Under the pieces are notes generated by a model. It had not been told where the DNA came from and searched no databases. It saw nothing but the letters and a program-made list of their open reading frames with translations. Both the position numbers and the translations under genes were made by a program. This document shows positions 1 to 11,517 of a DNA stretch of 64,000 nucleotides, piece by piece (position 1 is the first letter of the stretch; every line of letters begins with the position of its first letter). Source of the stretch: Tetracentron sinense (taxonomy: Eukaryota > Streptophyta > Magnoliopsida > Trochodendrales > Trochodendraceae); contig CM026553.1 of assembly GCA_015143295.1 (NCBI GenBank), positions 1,550,001 through 1,614,000 on the forward strand, in the 5' to 3' direction.

Positions 1-3000
1 CAGATATTAATAACCTCCCTTATTCAAGGAGCACTGATGAGTTAGCGCACCCATTTTATATGAAAACTAATTAGGGTTTCCAATATGGTAATTTTCTATG
101 ATGAGTAGGACCTTTCTGGATGTTCATAAGAATAAAAGTGTCAAACAAATTGGATTTTGAGAGCTTAAAACCAAGGAGAATCTAATCACCGATGCATTTA
201 GAAGTATGTGTTTGATTTAATCATTGAGCCTATTTTAAGTAGTTTAATTGAACTCTAGACTATAAGCATGCGTCGATGATCCCTATATCTAAGTGAGACT
301 GATTAAATTAATTATTCCCCTACAAGTTTATAGCATAGAACCCCCACCAAGAAAAATGAAGTAAAACCCTGATTAGAAGATTCTAACCCTTTGCTGTATG
401 CGCAGTCCAAATTTTTTACTAAAATAATTAAAATTGTAGGAGGGTTTGGAAGAAATCTAGAGATAAGGGAAGTAAACACCAAAGACTTCGATCAACAAAT
501 GGGACTTAAGGAACCTCTTGAATAGGATTAGGAGATACCAAAGAATAATTTTATTTTATTTTCTCTTAACTTGTTCCATTCCAAAATCTAATTTAACTCC
601 TTGATAAACCATATACAATTTCAGTATTAGAAGCTTGACCAAAGCAATAAACTACCATTTCAGCTAAGAAAAAAATTGAAACGTAATTTTCAAGTAAAAA
701 CGACATTTGGCTTCAGATTTGTGGCGGGTTTAGATAGATATACGGAAATGGAAAAGGAAAAGAAAAGGAAAAGAAAACTAATGTCTTTCAAACCTTGCAG
801 TGGAGAAGAAAATGGTGTAGATGAAGTGTCCAAGAGAATAATCAAGTTGACACTTCAAATCAATATCAAATTCACATTAACTCCATAATGCAGGATGACT
901 ACTGTCTAATTTGACTATAGCTTAACTTGATTGTATATTACTGGCACTTATCAAAATCATTCACATTATGACCAGAAAACTATTATTAAATAAATGAATA
1001 AAATAAAATAAACTAGGACACCTCTTTGTGGATTGCACATTCCTCCGCTTTATCCTTAACAAGAACACTGCTCTTCCCCTCCATCAAAACATAAAAAATA
1101 GTCAAATTGACCTTTCCTTAAAAAAAAAAAAAAAATTGGGCCTGGCTAGCTGAACAGGCTCAAGGCTACAAGGCCCACTTCGGGCTGGGCTTTCTTGTGG
1201 CTTTAAGCATGCATGCTAGACTTGTGGCGACTGGAAAGCATGTTATATAGAGCTATGTGAGGGATCTTGCATCATGGTCTGGCATTAACGCAGGATAAAT
1301 GAAGTCATGAACACCAGCAACCAGGAAGGAGGACTAACACACTTTCAAGAAATGATGGTGAATCAGAATGAGCAATTGAAGCCTGACCAAATGACGCTGG
1401 GAGTGATTTTACTAGGATGTGCGCATAGGATCTTTGAGAGAATCCTGTCTTGGAAATTAATGATGTGAGCATGTTTGTGTGTTATAGAAAAGATGGTGGA
1501 TGCAGGATGGGTTAAATATTTCCAGAATTTGATATGAGCTAATCAAAACAAATGGGAGTGGAACCTTCCAAAACTTGTTGAGGTGTGGAGATCTCTGTTT
1601 GTCAGCCTGAGAGAGAGATGAAAATAATGGAGGTGTGTATACCCTCTGAATGGATAAGGAAATTGATGGTTAACAAATATAGCAGTAGCAGTTCAGTAGT
1701 CTGTTCACAGTCATGGGTGGTCTACCTAGCCTAGTAGCTCTACTGGATGGACTTTAATCAAATCAAAAAGAAGGAAGGTCCACATCTTATAGTGAGAAGA
1801 GGGAATTGCTTGCTTTCTAATTAGAAGATGAAGATGAAGATGAAGATGAAGGAATTTGCAAGCATACCCATGTATAATGCGTTTGGGAAAACATAGAAGC
1901 AGCCCAAGTGGAAGTGGCTGTGCATATGATCACATGTAACTGATTTTAGACTGTGTTCTCACTTCTCAGTGACCACAAGCTTCGTAATGCTACATTCTCA
2001 AAAATCATTTACTAGCACAAATAACGGCTACTTTAGAATATTTGAATCCAATTTAAAAGGAGCTTTTGAATTGATAGTCAATTCCCCTAGTGTAAAGAAT
2101 ATGACATCTCTATCAGGGAGCTTTAACTAGGCTTTGGCTTCTATCCTTGCAGGTAAGATACTATGCAGTGTATACTTGATTGCCATTCTTTCCGCCCATT
2201 CATCTTCAAATAAAGAATAACCACCTCAAAAGACCAAAGTTGAAGGGGACAAAAGAACAAGAGACAAAAAGATGTCACAATATATACTTGCAAGAAATCG
2301 ACACAAATATGATGAAGCCTCAACATGCTCATCCTTGGCCTGAAAACTTGGCGTTCAGACTAAAGCTTTACTCCTTTGTGCATAATTTACTATGTATAAT
2401 TATGATACTGAGAGACGATTCTGCAAACAAATACAGGCACATATTAGGACTTACCAGTGAAACAAAATGGATATCTGTGGCAGTTTACTCTGCAGGATTG
2501 CAAGGTTCAGATGAAATGAAGACTACTTTTGCAATTTCACATTCGTGCTGATATCTCGGGACATCACTGCAATTAAATTACAAGGCAACGAGAACTTTTT
2601 ATTTTCCAGTTACCTCTTAAAAATAGAATTACGAATTTATACACAAGCCGTAGTGATTGAGGAATTATGTTACCTGAGGTCCCTTTGCTATCTCACGTAT
2701 AAACCTTTCCCTAATATAAAGCACTTATTGAAAAACTCTCGAGCCCACCATTGAAACGGATGTAAGAATGCCCTTGAAAGTCCTCGAATAAATCCACCAT
2801 GTCACCAGAAATTGATAATTGGGTATATGAGAAGTAGCAAAATCTGTTAAATGAATTCCCTGCCAACTACTTCATACCTGTCCCCGGTTGTAAAAACCAA
2901 GACACCATTGTTCAATATTCACCAACTTTTCTCTTAGCTTGGTGGTTTGAGGGAGATTCTACAACAAGGTCTGCAACCACCACTCTTCAGGTAGAGTACT

Positions 3001-3106
3001 TGAAATGAAGAATCTAAAAGTTGTTTGAACTTTGAATAAACTAAGCACCTGATCCCATCGTGTCTCCTTTTCATGCCATTTCACAAGGGCATCCTCATCA
3101 AGTTAA
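1..3106. other. Intergenic DNA, no supported gene
   Basis: AT-rich sequence with a poly-A run near 1119-1134 and a few short open frames, the longest 2180-2551 (123 codons), which resembles no family I recognise and has no codon-bias or domain support. The part next to 3106 probably contains the 3' UTR of the minus-strand PPR gene. Nothing else can be supported. Confidence 0.5.
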
Positions 3107-5098
3107 TCACCAATAGTCTCCACAGGAACAAGACCCATCTTTGAAATTATGGAACCTATTGACATCTCTCACAATTATCTCTCGACCATAGATTCTTGAT
3201 ATGAACTTGGTGGCGGTGTGACAGTCTCCGCAGATGCGTAGGTTCTTTGTCACTCGAAGAACTGTTCCAGGGCTTGTGTTAAGAAGCCCAAAAGCAATGG
3301 CCAGCTTCTCGCTGTGGGTTGTGAGGTTATATTCCTTCTCTTCTTCACTAACATCATGTAAAACAAAACTAGTATCCGGTACGTACCCAGCCACCTTAAT
3401 CTTCTTAGGCAAGGCTTCCAACAGCATGTAAATTTCCTTTGCCTGCGGGTGAGATGTATCCCCTCCAAGAAACAGATGGGCTTTCCCATTGATCTCAATC
3501 CAACTACATCCAGGACTCTTCTTCATGCCTTGATGCTTCAAAAGAGCTCTCAAATTGTTCACCTCCTCCCACATCCCAATTTCCGCATACATATTCGAAA
3601 GCAGAACATAATTTCCACTGTTCTCTGGCTCCAAGACAAACAGCCTCTTGGCAGCTATCTCCCCAATCTCCAAATTACGGTGGGTTCTGCAAGCAGCTAA
3701 CAAGGCACCCCAGATGCTTGGACCCGCTTGCAACGGCATTTGATCAATAAGCTCCTTTGCATCCACCACAAGTCCAGCCCGACCCAACAGATCTACAACG
3801 CAAGCATAATGCTCAACTCTTGGTTCCACAGAGTAAACTGTACTCATACAATTGAAGTACTTTAAGCCTACATCGACTAGACCAGAATGGCTGCAACCAG
3901 ATAACAGACCCGTGAATGTGATGGCATCGGGTTGAACACCAGCTCTTATCATGTCCTCAAATGTTGAGACCGATTCCATGCCACGCCCATGAGATGCATA
4001 AGCAGTTATCATGGTATTCCAAGCAATCAAACTCTTCTCATTCCGATGTATCCTCTGGAAACAGAAATGGGCATCAATAAGGCTCCCACATTTAGCATAC
4101 ATTGCAACAAGTGCGGTCTGTACAGAAGAATTCCAGTCCAAACCGATACTACTTGCATAGTTATGAATCCATTTTCCGTGCTCAAGAGCTGCCGAATGTG
4201 CGCATGCCGGGAGGACACTCATGATTGTAACCCAATTGGGCTTTACCTCCGAATTCCCCCTCCACATCTCTTGGAACAAACCCAATGCCCGGTCCGCTAG
4301 CCCATTCTGAGTGTACCCAGATATCATAGCAGTCCAAGAAACGATGTTTCTGTTGGGCATTTTTCCAAACAAACTCTCAGCGACTTGAATTACTCCATTT
4401 TTCATGTAACCTGCAATTAAAGCGTTCCAAGACGAAACATCTCTAACAGGCATTCTATCAAACAGTTGATGGGCATCAGATATTCCGCCGCATTTCACAT
4501 ACATATCAATCAAGGAAGTCCCAACATACAAATCGAACACTAACCCAAGTCTTAAACTCTGCCCATGAAGGCATTTTCCCATTCCAAGACAGGATAAGTC
4601 GGCGCAAGACTTGAGAACAAAGGGGAAGGTGAAGTTGTCAGGGCGGAGGCCTTGTTGAGAGTGCATATGGAGGTAAATTCTGAGAGTTTTTTCGGGATAC
4701 CCAGACCGAGTATAGCCACGAATTATAGAATTGTAGAGAAGCGTGGAAGGGTTGGGAATTCCATGGAATAGGAGAGCGGCGGAGTGGAGATCGGCAGAGC
4801 TAGCGTACATAGCGACCATCTTTGCACCCAGGAAGGCATTGGGTTGTAGGCCTCGGAGGGTCATGTGGGCATGGACTTGCTGGCCCAGTTTGAGGAACTG
4901 GGTGCCGGTTAAGAACTGGAAGATGGGTGCGTAGGATATTATGTGAGGCGAATCCCCTTTGATGGGTTCCAAGAGCTTCCGCATGGTCACGTCTGGGTGG
5001 TTCCATTTGGGTAATGATGCAATTTGGTGGAGAGAGGGAGTGTTGGCTTCTGTTTTTGTCACTAAAACTGATCGGACAACCCCAACCCCAAGTTGCAT
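3107..5098 (-). CDS. PLS-class pentatricopeptide repeat protein with E and DYW domains
   Basis: Single-exon gene of 663 codons. Proteins of this class bind organellar RNA and carry out C-to-U editing in mitochondria or plastids. PPR motifs run from about residue 75 to 430, for example the helices starting YNSIIRGYTRSG (about 122), WNALIAGYMKNG (224), WTAMISGYTQNG (255) and WNTMITAYASHG (360); an E domain follows (about 460-540), then a complete DYW deaminase domain. The deaminase signature is intact: HSEK (His595, Glu597), CGDC (Cys623, Cys626) and the terminal HNFKDGSCSCGDYW. The open frame extends six codons upstream to a TTG at 5116, but an in-frame TAG lies just before it and the first ATG is at 5098, so I place the start there. 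The N-terminus could be an organelle-targeting peptide, but I cannot tell plastid from mitochondrion. RNA target and exact orthologue are unknown. Confidence 0.95.
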   Translation of the reverse strand: MQLGVGVVRSVLVTKTEANTPSLHQIASLPKWNHPDVTMRKLLEPIKGDSPHIISYAPIFQFLTGTQFLKLGQQVHAHMTLRGLQPNAFLGAKMVAMYASSADLHSAALLFHGIPNPSTLLYNSIIRGYTRSGYPEKTLRIYLHMHSQQGLRPDNFTFPFVLKSCADLSCLGMGKCLHGQSLRLGLVFDLYVGTSLIDMYVKCGGISDAHQLFDRMPVRDVSSWNALIAGYMKNGVIQVAESLFGKMPNRNIVSWTAMISGYTQNGLADRALGLFQEMWRGNSEVKPNWVTIMSVLPACAHSAALEHGKWIHNYASSIGLDWNSSVQTALVAMYAKCGSLIDAHFCFQRIHRNEKSLIAWNTMITAYASHGRGMESVSTFEDMIRAGVQPDAITFTGLLSGCSHSGLVDVGLKYFNCMSTVYSVEPRVEHYACVVDLLGRAGLVVDAKELIDQMPLQAGPSIWGALLAACRTHRNLEIGEIAAKRLFVLEPENSGNYVLLSNMYAEIGMWEEVNNLRALLKHQGMKKSPGCSWIEINGKAHLFLGGDTSHPQAKEIYMLLEALPKKIKVAGYVPDTSFVLHDVSEEEKEYNLTTHSEKLAIAFGLLNTSPGTVLRVTKNLRICGDCHTATKFISRIYGREIIVRDVNRFHNFKDGSCSCGDYW

Positions 5099-5116
5099 TT
5101 CTTTCTCATCGTCCAA

Positions 5117-8100
5117 CGGTCGGCAAAGCTATTTCTAAGCACTTTGTTTTTTCTCTCTCGCTCTCTGGGCGGTCACGGTTGTAATAATATCCCACCACCA
5201 TCTGCCAAGCTTCAAATGCAGGGGTAGTCTCAATTTGCGTTTCTTTTTTTTTGTTTTTTGTTTTTTTTTGGTAGAGCAGTGGTAGTCTCAATTTACTTAA
5301 CTCGGGCACATAACATAACATGTATCTCCCCAATTTGGGTTGGGTGAAATGATTCACCATCGATCAAGCATCAAATGTTAGGCAATTAATTTAATTAGTG
5401 AGGTCTCTGGATCAATTCCCCCCCCCCCCCCCATTAGAGATAGTAAGAGCTCCAATCCCCAATGCAAACGCCTAACTATTGATACTATCGTAAGTAAATG
5501 ATATCCTAAAAAAAATAAAAATAAACCACTAACATAAAACAAATACTAACACCCAGTGGTACCACATCCCCTCACTAGGAGGAAAGTTCCAGGATTGATC
5601 CCGGGAGGCGTGTAACTACCCTTAGCCAAGCTTCAAAAGCTAGGCATTAACCCACAGACCGTTAGAACAGATACTAACCCAATTAACCCCAAATTTAAGA
5701 TGACCAAAAAGAAAACATACTAACACTATCATCCAGGATTGCAGCCTAACGTAGGACTTGTTTAAAAAAATATTCATTTCTTAATGATGATGGCCCACTT
5801 GGATTTACTTACTATCCTCTGGGGTGGGATGTTTTTGGTTACAGGATCTACTGCTTCTTGAATTAGTTGCACAATTTTGGCTCCGTCAACAAACATGTCC
5901 TGATGTCCCTCTTTTTCAGTAGTGTAACTATGCCTGCATTTTGGGGGCAAAATTATAAGAATGAGGGTCAACAGTCCAAAAGAAAATGGGCAATTGATGA
6001 AAGGACTTCTTGTTGTTTGGTTTAGAGCAGTAGGCTGCTTTGGTGGAATATTTAGGGTGTTGCCCTCATTCTTATTATTTTTGGATTAGGAGTCCTGTTG
6101 TTTCACCAGCCATCCTAATCCTAATGAGACTTAAATGAACTCATTTTATCAAGCATTCAAGCAGGACTGTTTAACGCTCTCGCCACTGCCTCCAAGTTCC
6201 GACGGTTTAGCCTCTATTTTGCAGGATTCTAACCATCAATTAGTGTTCAATTGCACATTACTCAGGGCCGCACCTAATGAATGGCCTAACATTTGTACAT
6301 TTCAGATTGACAAACCATGGGTGCACAGACAGGGAATCCCCAGTAGGTGCAGAGAAGAAGCTGGAAATACAAAATCAGGTAATTAACCAAGAGATCGAAA
6401 AGAAAATTACAGTAAAGTGACAAAGTAATGAGGGTATGATATAGAGGCCAAAGCATTGAGATTAGTCCATTCATAATGGCAAACTCAACCATTTCAGTTG
6501 TGAAATCACACAACTCAGGCATAATTTTATCCTCAAAACTGCATGCATTCAACTAGAAGACAATTATTACAGTTACTAAAATCAAGATATTATTTACTTA
6601 TTTTCTTCTGAGATTACAGGAAAGTTGGCTCTTCCTAAGTTTTGCACAGACACTCATTGACAGTAATTTCTTCTCACATACAATGCTAATGAAATTATGA
6701 AACCCTGTACCTAATCCTTTCTGCCCTTGATACCCATATGAATAACAATTAGCTCAATTAAATTCCCACTCACATTACATACAAAGAAGTGTTGGATTAA
6801 GCACATTTCTAGTATAGTGATTGGAACAAACATTTGTCCAGAAATGAGTTTCTCTGCTGACCTTTTGCCAAAAGGTTGAAGATTTACAGGCAGTTAGATG
6901 TCTCTTGCTGTTGAAGTATGAGTTAAGATGAATAATCTTCGGCCAGGGTCAAAATCTGGTGCTTTAGCCCAACACTCTCATTCTAATGATTGCGATATCT
7001 CAAGATGTACAGGTGAGCATCCGAGCCCAATTAAAGTTACAAATAAGAAACCGACATGGCAATAGCAAGAGAGTGATGGAGAGACCGTCACTCAGTCCTT
7101 CCTCCAAAGAACAACCCAAATCAATTTTCTTGAATGAACACACCTAATGTAAGCACAAAATGATGTGTTGAAGATGTTATATTACAAGACTATCATCAAC
7201 AGTCATGATCCAACACAATTATTGCACTCTGAGAAAGCAAAATGTCCTAGATCAATTTTCTTGAAGCCCTACCTCTACTATCAATAAGAAAAATCATGAG
7301 AATTATTAGATCAAGAAGAGGCCACTATTCTCGCAGTTGCAGATATTCCGATCCCACTATATATTTTGGACATTATAGTCCAATTTCCCATGAAGGATGA
7401 AGAGTAACTCCATTTTTCATCAAGAACATTCCTCCATTAGCATCAGTCACCAAACTCTCACCTAGATAGAACAAATCTGAATAGCGAAACATACAGAGGA
7501 CCAAATTTTGACATGGTTCCGATGCCATTAACTGGCTCTTGGGCAATACCAAAGTTAGGGGATATCTGTAAATCCTTTAAATGCCATGCAAGCGTAGTAA
7601 TTTCCATACTATAAGCTATAAAGCTACTAGGCAGATGCTTGTATGCTAGCCATTAGCCAACAAATGTTCCCATGCAGAGTAGGGAACTCATTGGTGCTTT
7701 CTAGATATTATCTTTATCTAGATCTCTTTTTTAGGCTCAACCATCCATTAGAGTAATTCCTTGTAGCACCATTTTGGTTAAAAGCAGGATCCCATCTCCA
7801 AAATAGTTGAAGTGCAGTGTAACGGGAGTTCCTTATATTTTATATTTCGTGGAATTGGGAGCACTTGGGAAATCAAATCTAGTCTGATGTCTCTACCGTC
7901 CTTTCGCTTGAGGGAGACTCTTTTAGGCAAAGTGAGGGGCCAACCTAAGGGTAGAGTTCCCATTGATGCTTACGGACAAGTTCGACTAACAACAAATTAG
8001 TGCATGCCCTGTTAGTTAGGTCTAATTGTGGAATACCAACAAGCATGCATTCGAAACCCTTCACAAAAAGGCTTGGGCAAAAGAACCCATTGTATGTTTC

Positions 8101-8150
8101 TTACCTACCAACAAAAGAGACAATTTTGACAAATTTCTATGTTCTATAGT
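5117..8150. other. Intergenic DNA between PPR gene and repeats
   Basis: The first 100-200 bases should hold the PPR promoter on the minus strand; a CT/T-rich tract lies at 5146-5175 and 5243-5270. A run of about 15 C residues is at 5419-5433. A SINE-like copy is listed separately. The rest (5526-8150) has only short open frames without recognisable similarity. Confidence 0.45.
5390..5525 (+). repeat. SINE-like repeat copy (3' part)
   Basis: The tail (AAGAGCTCCAATCCCCAATG, later GTAAGTAAATGATATCCTA and an A-rich end) matches the copies at 15111-15410 in order and spacing. Just downstream (5550-5615), an unrelated tRNA-like stretch, AGTGGTACCAC then GGATTGATCCCGG, resembles Pol III A and B boxes. 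The SINE assignment is inference from shared 3' ends and A-rich tails. Confidence 0.35.
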
Positions 8151-8310
8151 TTTTGAATTGAGTTCTGAAATTTGAGTTGAATTTAAATTGAATTTGAATT
8201 GAGAGTTTTAAAATGTGAATTGAATTTTCTATTTGAATTGAATTTTGAATCTGGAATTTGAATTGAGTCTAAAACTTGAGTTGAATTTGAATTGAAAGGG
8301 AATGACATAG
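8151..8310. repeat. Low-complexity TTGAATTGAA repeat
   Basis: Degenerate short tandem repetition of TTGAATTGAATTT / TTTGAATTGAG units over about 160 bp. No coding signal. Confidence 0.7.
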
Positions 8311-9073
8311 CACACATGACCGGATAGGGTAGGCGGACAAAGATCTCACCTACTGGCCTAGGTCATTGGGAACCAAGGTCTACTAAGTCAAAGTTGAAAT
8401 GGGTTTGACATGTTCATGTATGGCCCATTTAAACTTGGGTTTTGAACCTCAAGTGAAATGCCTGGATACAAGGGGTTAGGTGCTTTACTAAACAAACATG
8501 TCCCAAACATGCCCCTAGTAAGGGTGCCCTGATGGTTAGCCCTATGTGGGGGCAGGTATAGAGTGCAAACAAGATAGGGCTTAGGATGTCCCTCCTGATG
8601 GACTGCTTGAAGGCTATACCTTTACCTAGCTATATGTGTATATTGGGGTACGTAGGTGTTCATAAGGTGGTTGGGGTTCACTTGATACTGTATATGGACT
8701 CACGGACATAGAACATGCCTAAAAAGGGCTAATTGATGTAAGCAAGAGTGCCCGAATCCTTCCCTAGGGATAATCATCCCATTGGAGTAATTCAACTGAC
8801 CTTTACAGATCGATAAGCTTCTGTCACTAGTGATAATCATCCCACAGCCGTAAGCTTAAGTTTTAGGGCGTTTTAACGGCCGTTAAACAGATTTTACGAC
8901 TCTCAGTTTGCAATGCCCATTCCAGGGGCCTTGCTTAGCCTCCGTGAGGCGCGCGTACCCGCGCGTCACATGCATTTGTACGAACGCAATCTCAAATCGC
9001 GCACGTACATAAGCACGCGTGCGAGTACTATTTTCGCACGCGCCTGTACTACTTTACATGCGCGCTGCTCGCT
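8311..9073. other. Unassigned repeat-like DNA ending in a CpG-dense tract
   Basis: No open frame of note. At about 8870-8890 lies a perfect palindrome, TTTAACGGCCGTTAAA. From about 8945 to 9073 the sequence is dense in CpG and alternating purine-pyrimidine runs (GCGCGTACCCGCGCGTCAC, CACGCGTGCG, CGCACGCGCC), very unlike the AT-rich surroundings. It could be the regulatory part of an unrecognised LTR that TekA split. Confidence 0.4.
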
Positions 9074-9311
9074 CGCTTTGTAGAACCCCAAATCCGCATT
9101 TCACTAAGTGGTGAATAGTGTGTGAATAGTGCTCAAGTGTAGTCTTGTACACTAATGGGCCTTATGTTAATATACGTGTTTGGATTTATGGCATGCATGT
9201 TCTAATAAGTCTACATATCCTTAAGGAGTGTGTTTTAAGCACTAAAGGTGTTGGAAATGGGATTGGAAAGGTCTAAAGTAGTGAAAATAGGGTTTTGCAC
9301 CAAAACAGGGG

Positions 9312-9482
9312 ATCACCGATCGCTCGGTGATAACCTCCGATCGACTGGTCTTCTACCGATCGTTGGGTAGCTATCGAATAGTCAACTAATTTGTATGGGG
9401 AAAAATTCCAGAGAGGATGTTTTTAACCGATCGCTCGGTTGAAACCACCGATCACTCGGTCTGTACCACCGATCGATCGGTC
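9312..9482 (+). repeat. U3 palindrome array of TekA (CCGATCGATCGGT type)
   Basis: About six degenerate copies of a 12-14 bp palindrome such as ACCGATCGCTCGGT, CCGATCGACTGGT and ACCGATCGATCGGT. They lie in two groups separated by a non-palindromic stretch, all upstream of the TATA box, where enhancer sites would sit. Confidence 0.75.
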
Positions 9483-9539
9483 ATATGCAAATTTTTCTTC
9501 ATTAAGGGTTTTTAAGTCTTTAGCCACTACCATTTTGCC

Positions 9540-9547
9540 TATATAAG
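9540..9547 (+). promoter_or_regulatory. TATA box of the TekA LTR
   Basis: TATATAAG, 58 bp after the palindrome array and about 200 bp before a donor-like AAG|GT, the same order as in TekB, TekD and TekE. Confidence 0.5.
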
Positions 9548-10489
9548 GCTTGTTCGTACCTTAGGGTTTTAGAAACCCTTAGTACACTATTTTCAAAGAG
9601 ATTTGAGAGGAGAAGAAGGGGAGAAGTTAGGTTGTTGCTCAAGCTTGAAGGAGAGATCAAGTCCTTCCTTCCTTTGGTGTTTCTTAGCAAAGAACTTGAG
9701 GTTTTCAAGTGTTCCAAGCTTTTGGGATCAAAATCACTGATTTCACCAAGGTAGATACACTCTACTATCAATCTAGTGATACTACTAGTTACCATATGTT
9801 GTTCTTCTCATTCTATACTATATATATATCTTGATTTGTATGGTGTGAAAGGTTGTTTTTATACTTGGATGTAAGCTATCACTATTATGCACTCTATGTG
9901 TTTGTGTAAATGTCTCTAAGGGTTTTTGGGTGTTAAAATATGTTATCTTTCTCATATGCTCATATGTTCGCATGTCTCGCATGAACTGAGGTTTTTCCAT
10001 GGATTTCTCAAAGTACGAAAAGGGTTTTGAATAAGTGACTTATATGAATGATTCTAAGCAACCCTATGATATCTCTAAGATCGGTTCACAAGCTCAAAAG
10101 GATCATGATACACTCGCAAGAACTCTATGATAATGTCTAAGACCGTCTCACAAGCTCAAAAGGATCATAAATGAAATTGCTCTAAGATCTCTATGGTATT
10201 GGCTCTATGGTTGTGCTCTATGGTATTGCTCTATGTCTCAAAAGGATCATAAACGACTCTAAGGAACTCCATGAACTCTATGAACTCTAAGAACTCACAA
10301 GGCTATAATTATCGCATGACTCACACGGTTTTGGTTTCGGATTTCATCATATGTGTCATTTTATGGTTTCCACGCTTTGACATGTTTTAAGGATTTCATT
10401 CTCCATGATTCGCATGCTCTGTGCTATTATTGCTTCATTGTTAGTAGTTTGTATACGCTGAGTATTCCACGCTCAGCCGATATTTGTTA

Positions 10490-10633
10490 TCACCGGCAGG
10501 TGTCCGGGTTCCATTCGATTTGTACGGTACGGAGCCCTGGGTAGAAGAGGAGTATTATGATCCAGAGCCTTCTATGTACCACTATCAGGATGACGGCTCA
10601 CTAGATAGGCGTCATGACTTTGACTTCTGCTGA
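10490..10633 (+). CDS. LTR micro-ORF (EPWVEEEY type), start codon lost
   Basis: A frame of 47 codons begins at the position of ATG in related LTRs (here TCA), reads PAG, PFDLYGT, EPWVEEEY and then an acidic/aromatic tail to TGA. The core matches micro-ORFs in TekB, TekC, TekD, TekE, TekF, TekG and TekI. Without the ATG this copy is probably not translated. Function unknown. Confidence 0.4.
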   Translation, partial: SPAGVRVPFDLYGTEPWVEEEYYDPEPSMYHYQDDGSLDRRHDFDFC

Positions 10634-10946
10634 TCGACTTAGAAAGATACAGTGTTTTGTTAAGTGAAGTGGGACTTGTCCACTCCACATGTTGGATACT
10701 CATACAGTTGTATTTTGTTGGTTCACACTTGGACCAAGTAATAGGAGTGTTCAGTCATATTTTGGCTTCCGCTATGTTTGTATGTTTTGCTTCCGTTGTG
10801 CATTGTAAATCGTTTCCGCTATATATGTCTGTGTACTCTGACAGCTTTCTACGCGTGCCTTATATATCATATTGGAGGTATGATATGGCAGTCATGAGTC
10901 AAAGTATCCCTAACTCATAAGGGATATTTTGGGTCACGACACGCTT

Positions 10947-11517
10947 GTTGAATTGGGTTTTTATACTATTATGCAAATGCAAATGATGGAATGTAGTATT
11001 ACTAAAAGCACCCATAAAAGAAAAAAGAATTAGCATAAAGGAAATAACTTTGGCATTTTCTTTGATTTTAAGGTTGTTTTGCTTGAACCTAAGTTTAGGG
11101 TTGAATATGATTTTTTCAATCCCCAACAAAGTCACCAAAGTTGTGAGCATGAAATTTACTGTCTTTCCCTTCGGGCCGGGCCTTGCGGAGGAACAATGCT
11201 AAACGCCTTCACAAATTTGAAATCGCCACCTATCTTATTATAAGGGAGATAGGAACCCAAATAAGAGATGGATAAGAGCTTACGGTACAGTCAGAGTCTA
11301 GGTAAGCGATTCAGTTAAGTCCCAGGAAAGGTGTTATGCACCCCAGGACCTCTGTCCTAAAACGGTTACCTACTTCCTAGATTTGAGAAAAATAAGACAA
11401 AGTAAATGCCTGAGTGATTTGAATTATGCTAATTAAGAAGGGATGAGATGTCAGACCCTTGATTGGGCTGCCTACATAGTAGTTTATAGCCTCATTGCAG
11501 AGGGCTCCTGGGGATGA
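10947..11517. other. Unassigned repeat-like DNA
   Basis: Continues the sequence interrupted by TekA. It contains ATGCAAATGCAAATG and, near 11120-11240, phrases such as CCCCAACAAAGTCACCAAAG and GAAATCGCCACCTATC, which I associate loosely with Tat-lineage plant retrotransposons. No coding region was recognised. Confidence 0.3.

Larger units (their letters stand above)
9079..10941 (+). mobile_element. TekA: solo LTR of a Tekay-type Ty3/gypsy element, 5-bp TSD
   Basis: Begins TGTAGAACCCC and ends GGGTCACGACA, the ends shared by all Tekay LTRs in this window. It is flanked by perfect 5-bp duplications CGCTT (9074-9078 and 10942-10946) and has no internal region, so it is a solo LTR left by LTR-LTR recombination. 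Inside are a palindrome array (9312-9482), a TATA box (9540-9547), a donor-like AAG|GTAGAT (9750/9751), a region of short direct repeats (10060-10300) and the conserved hairpin (about 10456-10482). Confidence 0.92.

Noticed and set aside
2180-2551. 123-codon open frame upstream of the PPR gene
   Set aside because: No similarity, no codon or splice support, starts in AT-rich intergenic DNA.
5099-5116. TTG start six codons upstream for the PPR gene
   Set aside because: Plant nuclear genes start at ATG; TAG lies in frame just upstream and the first ATG is at 5098.
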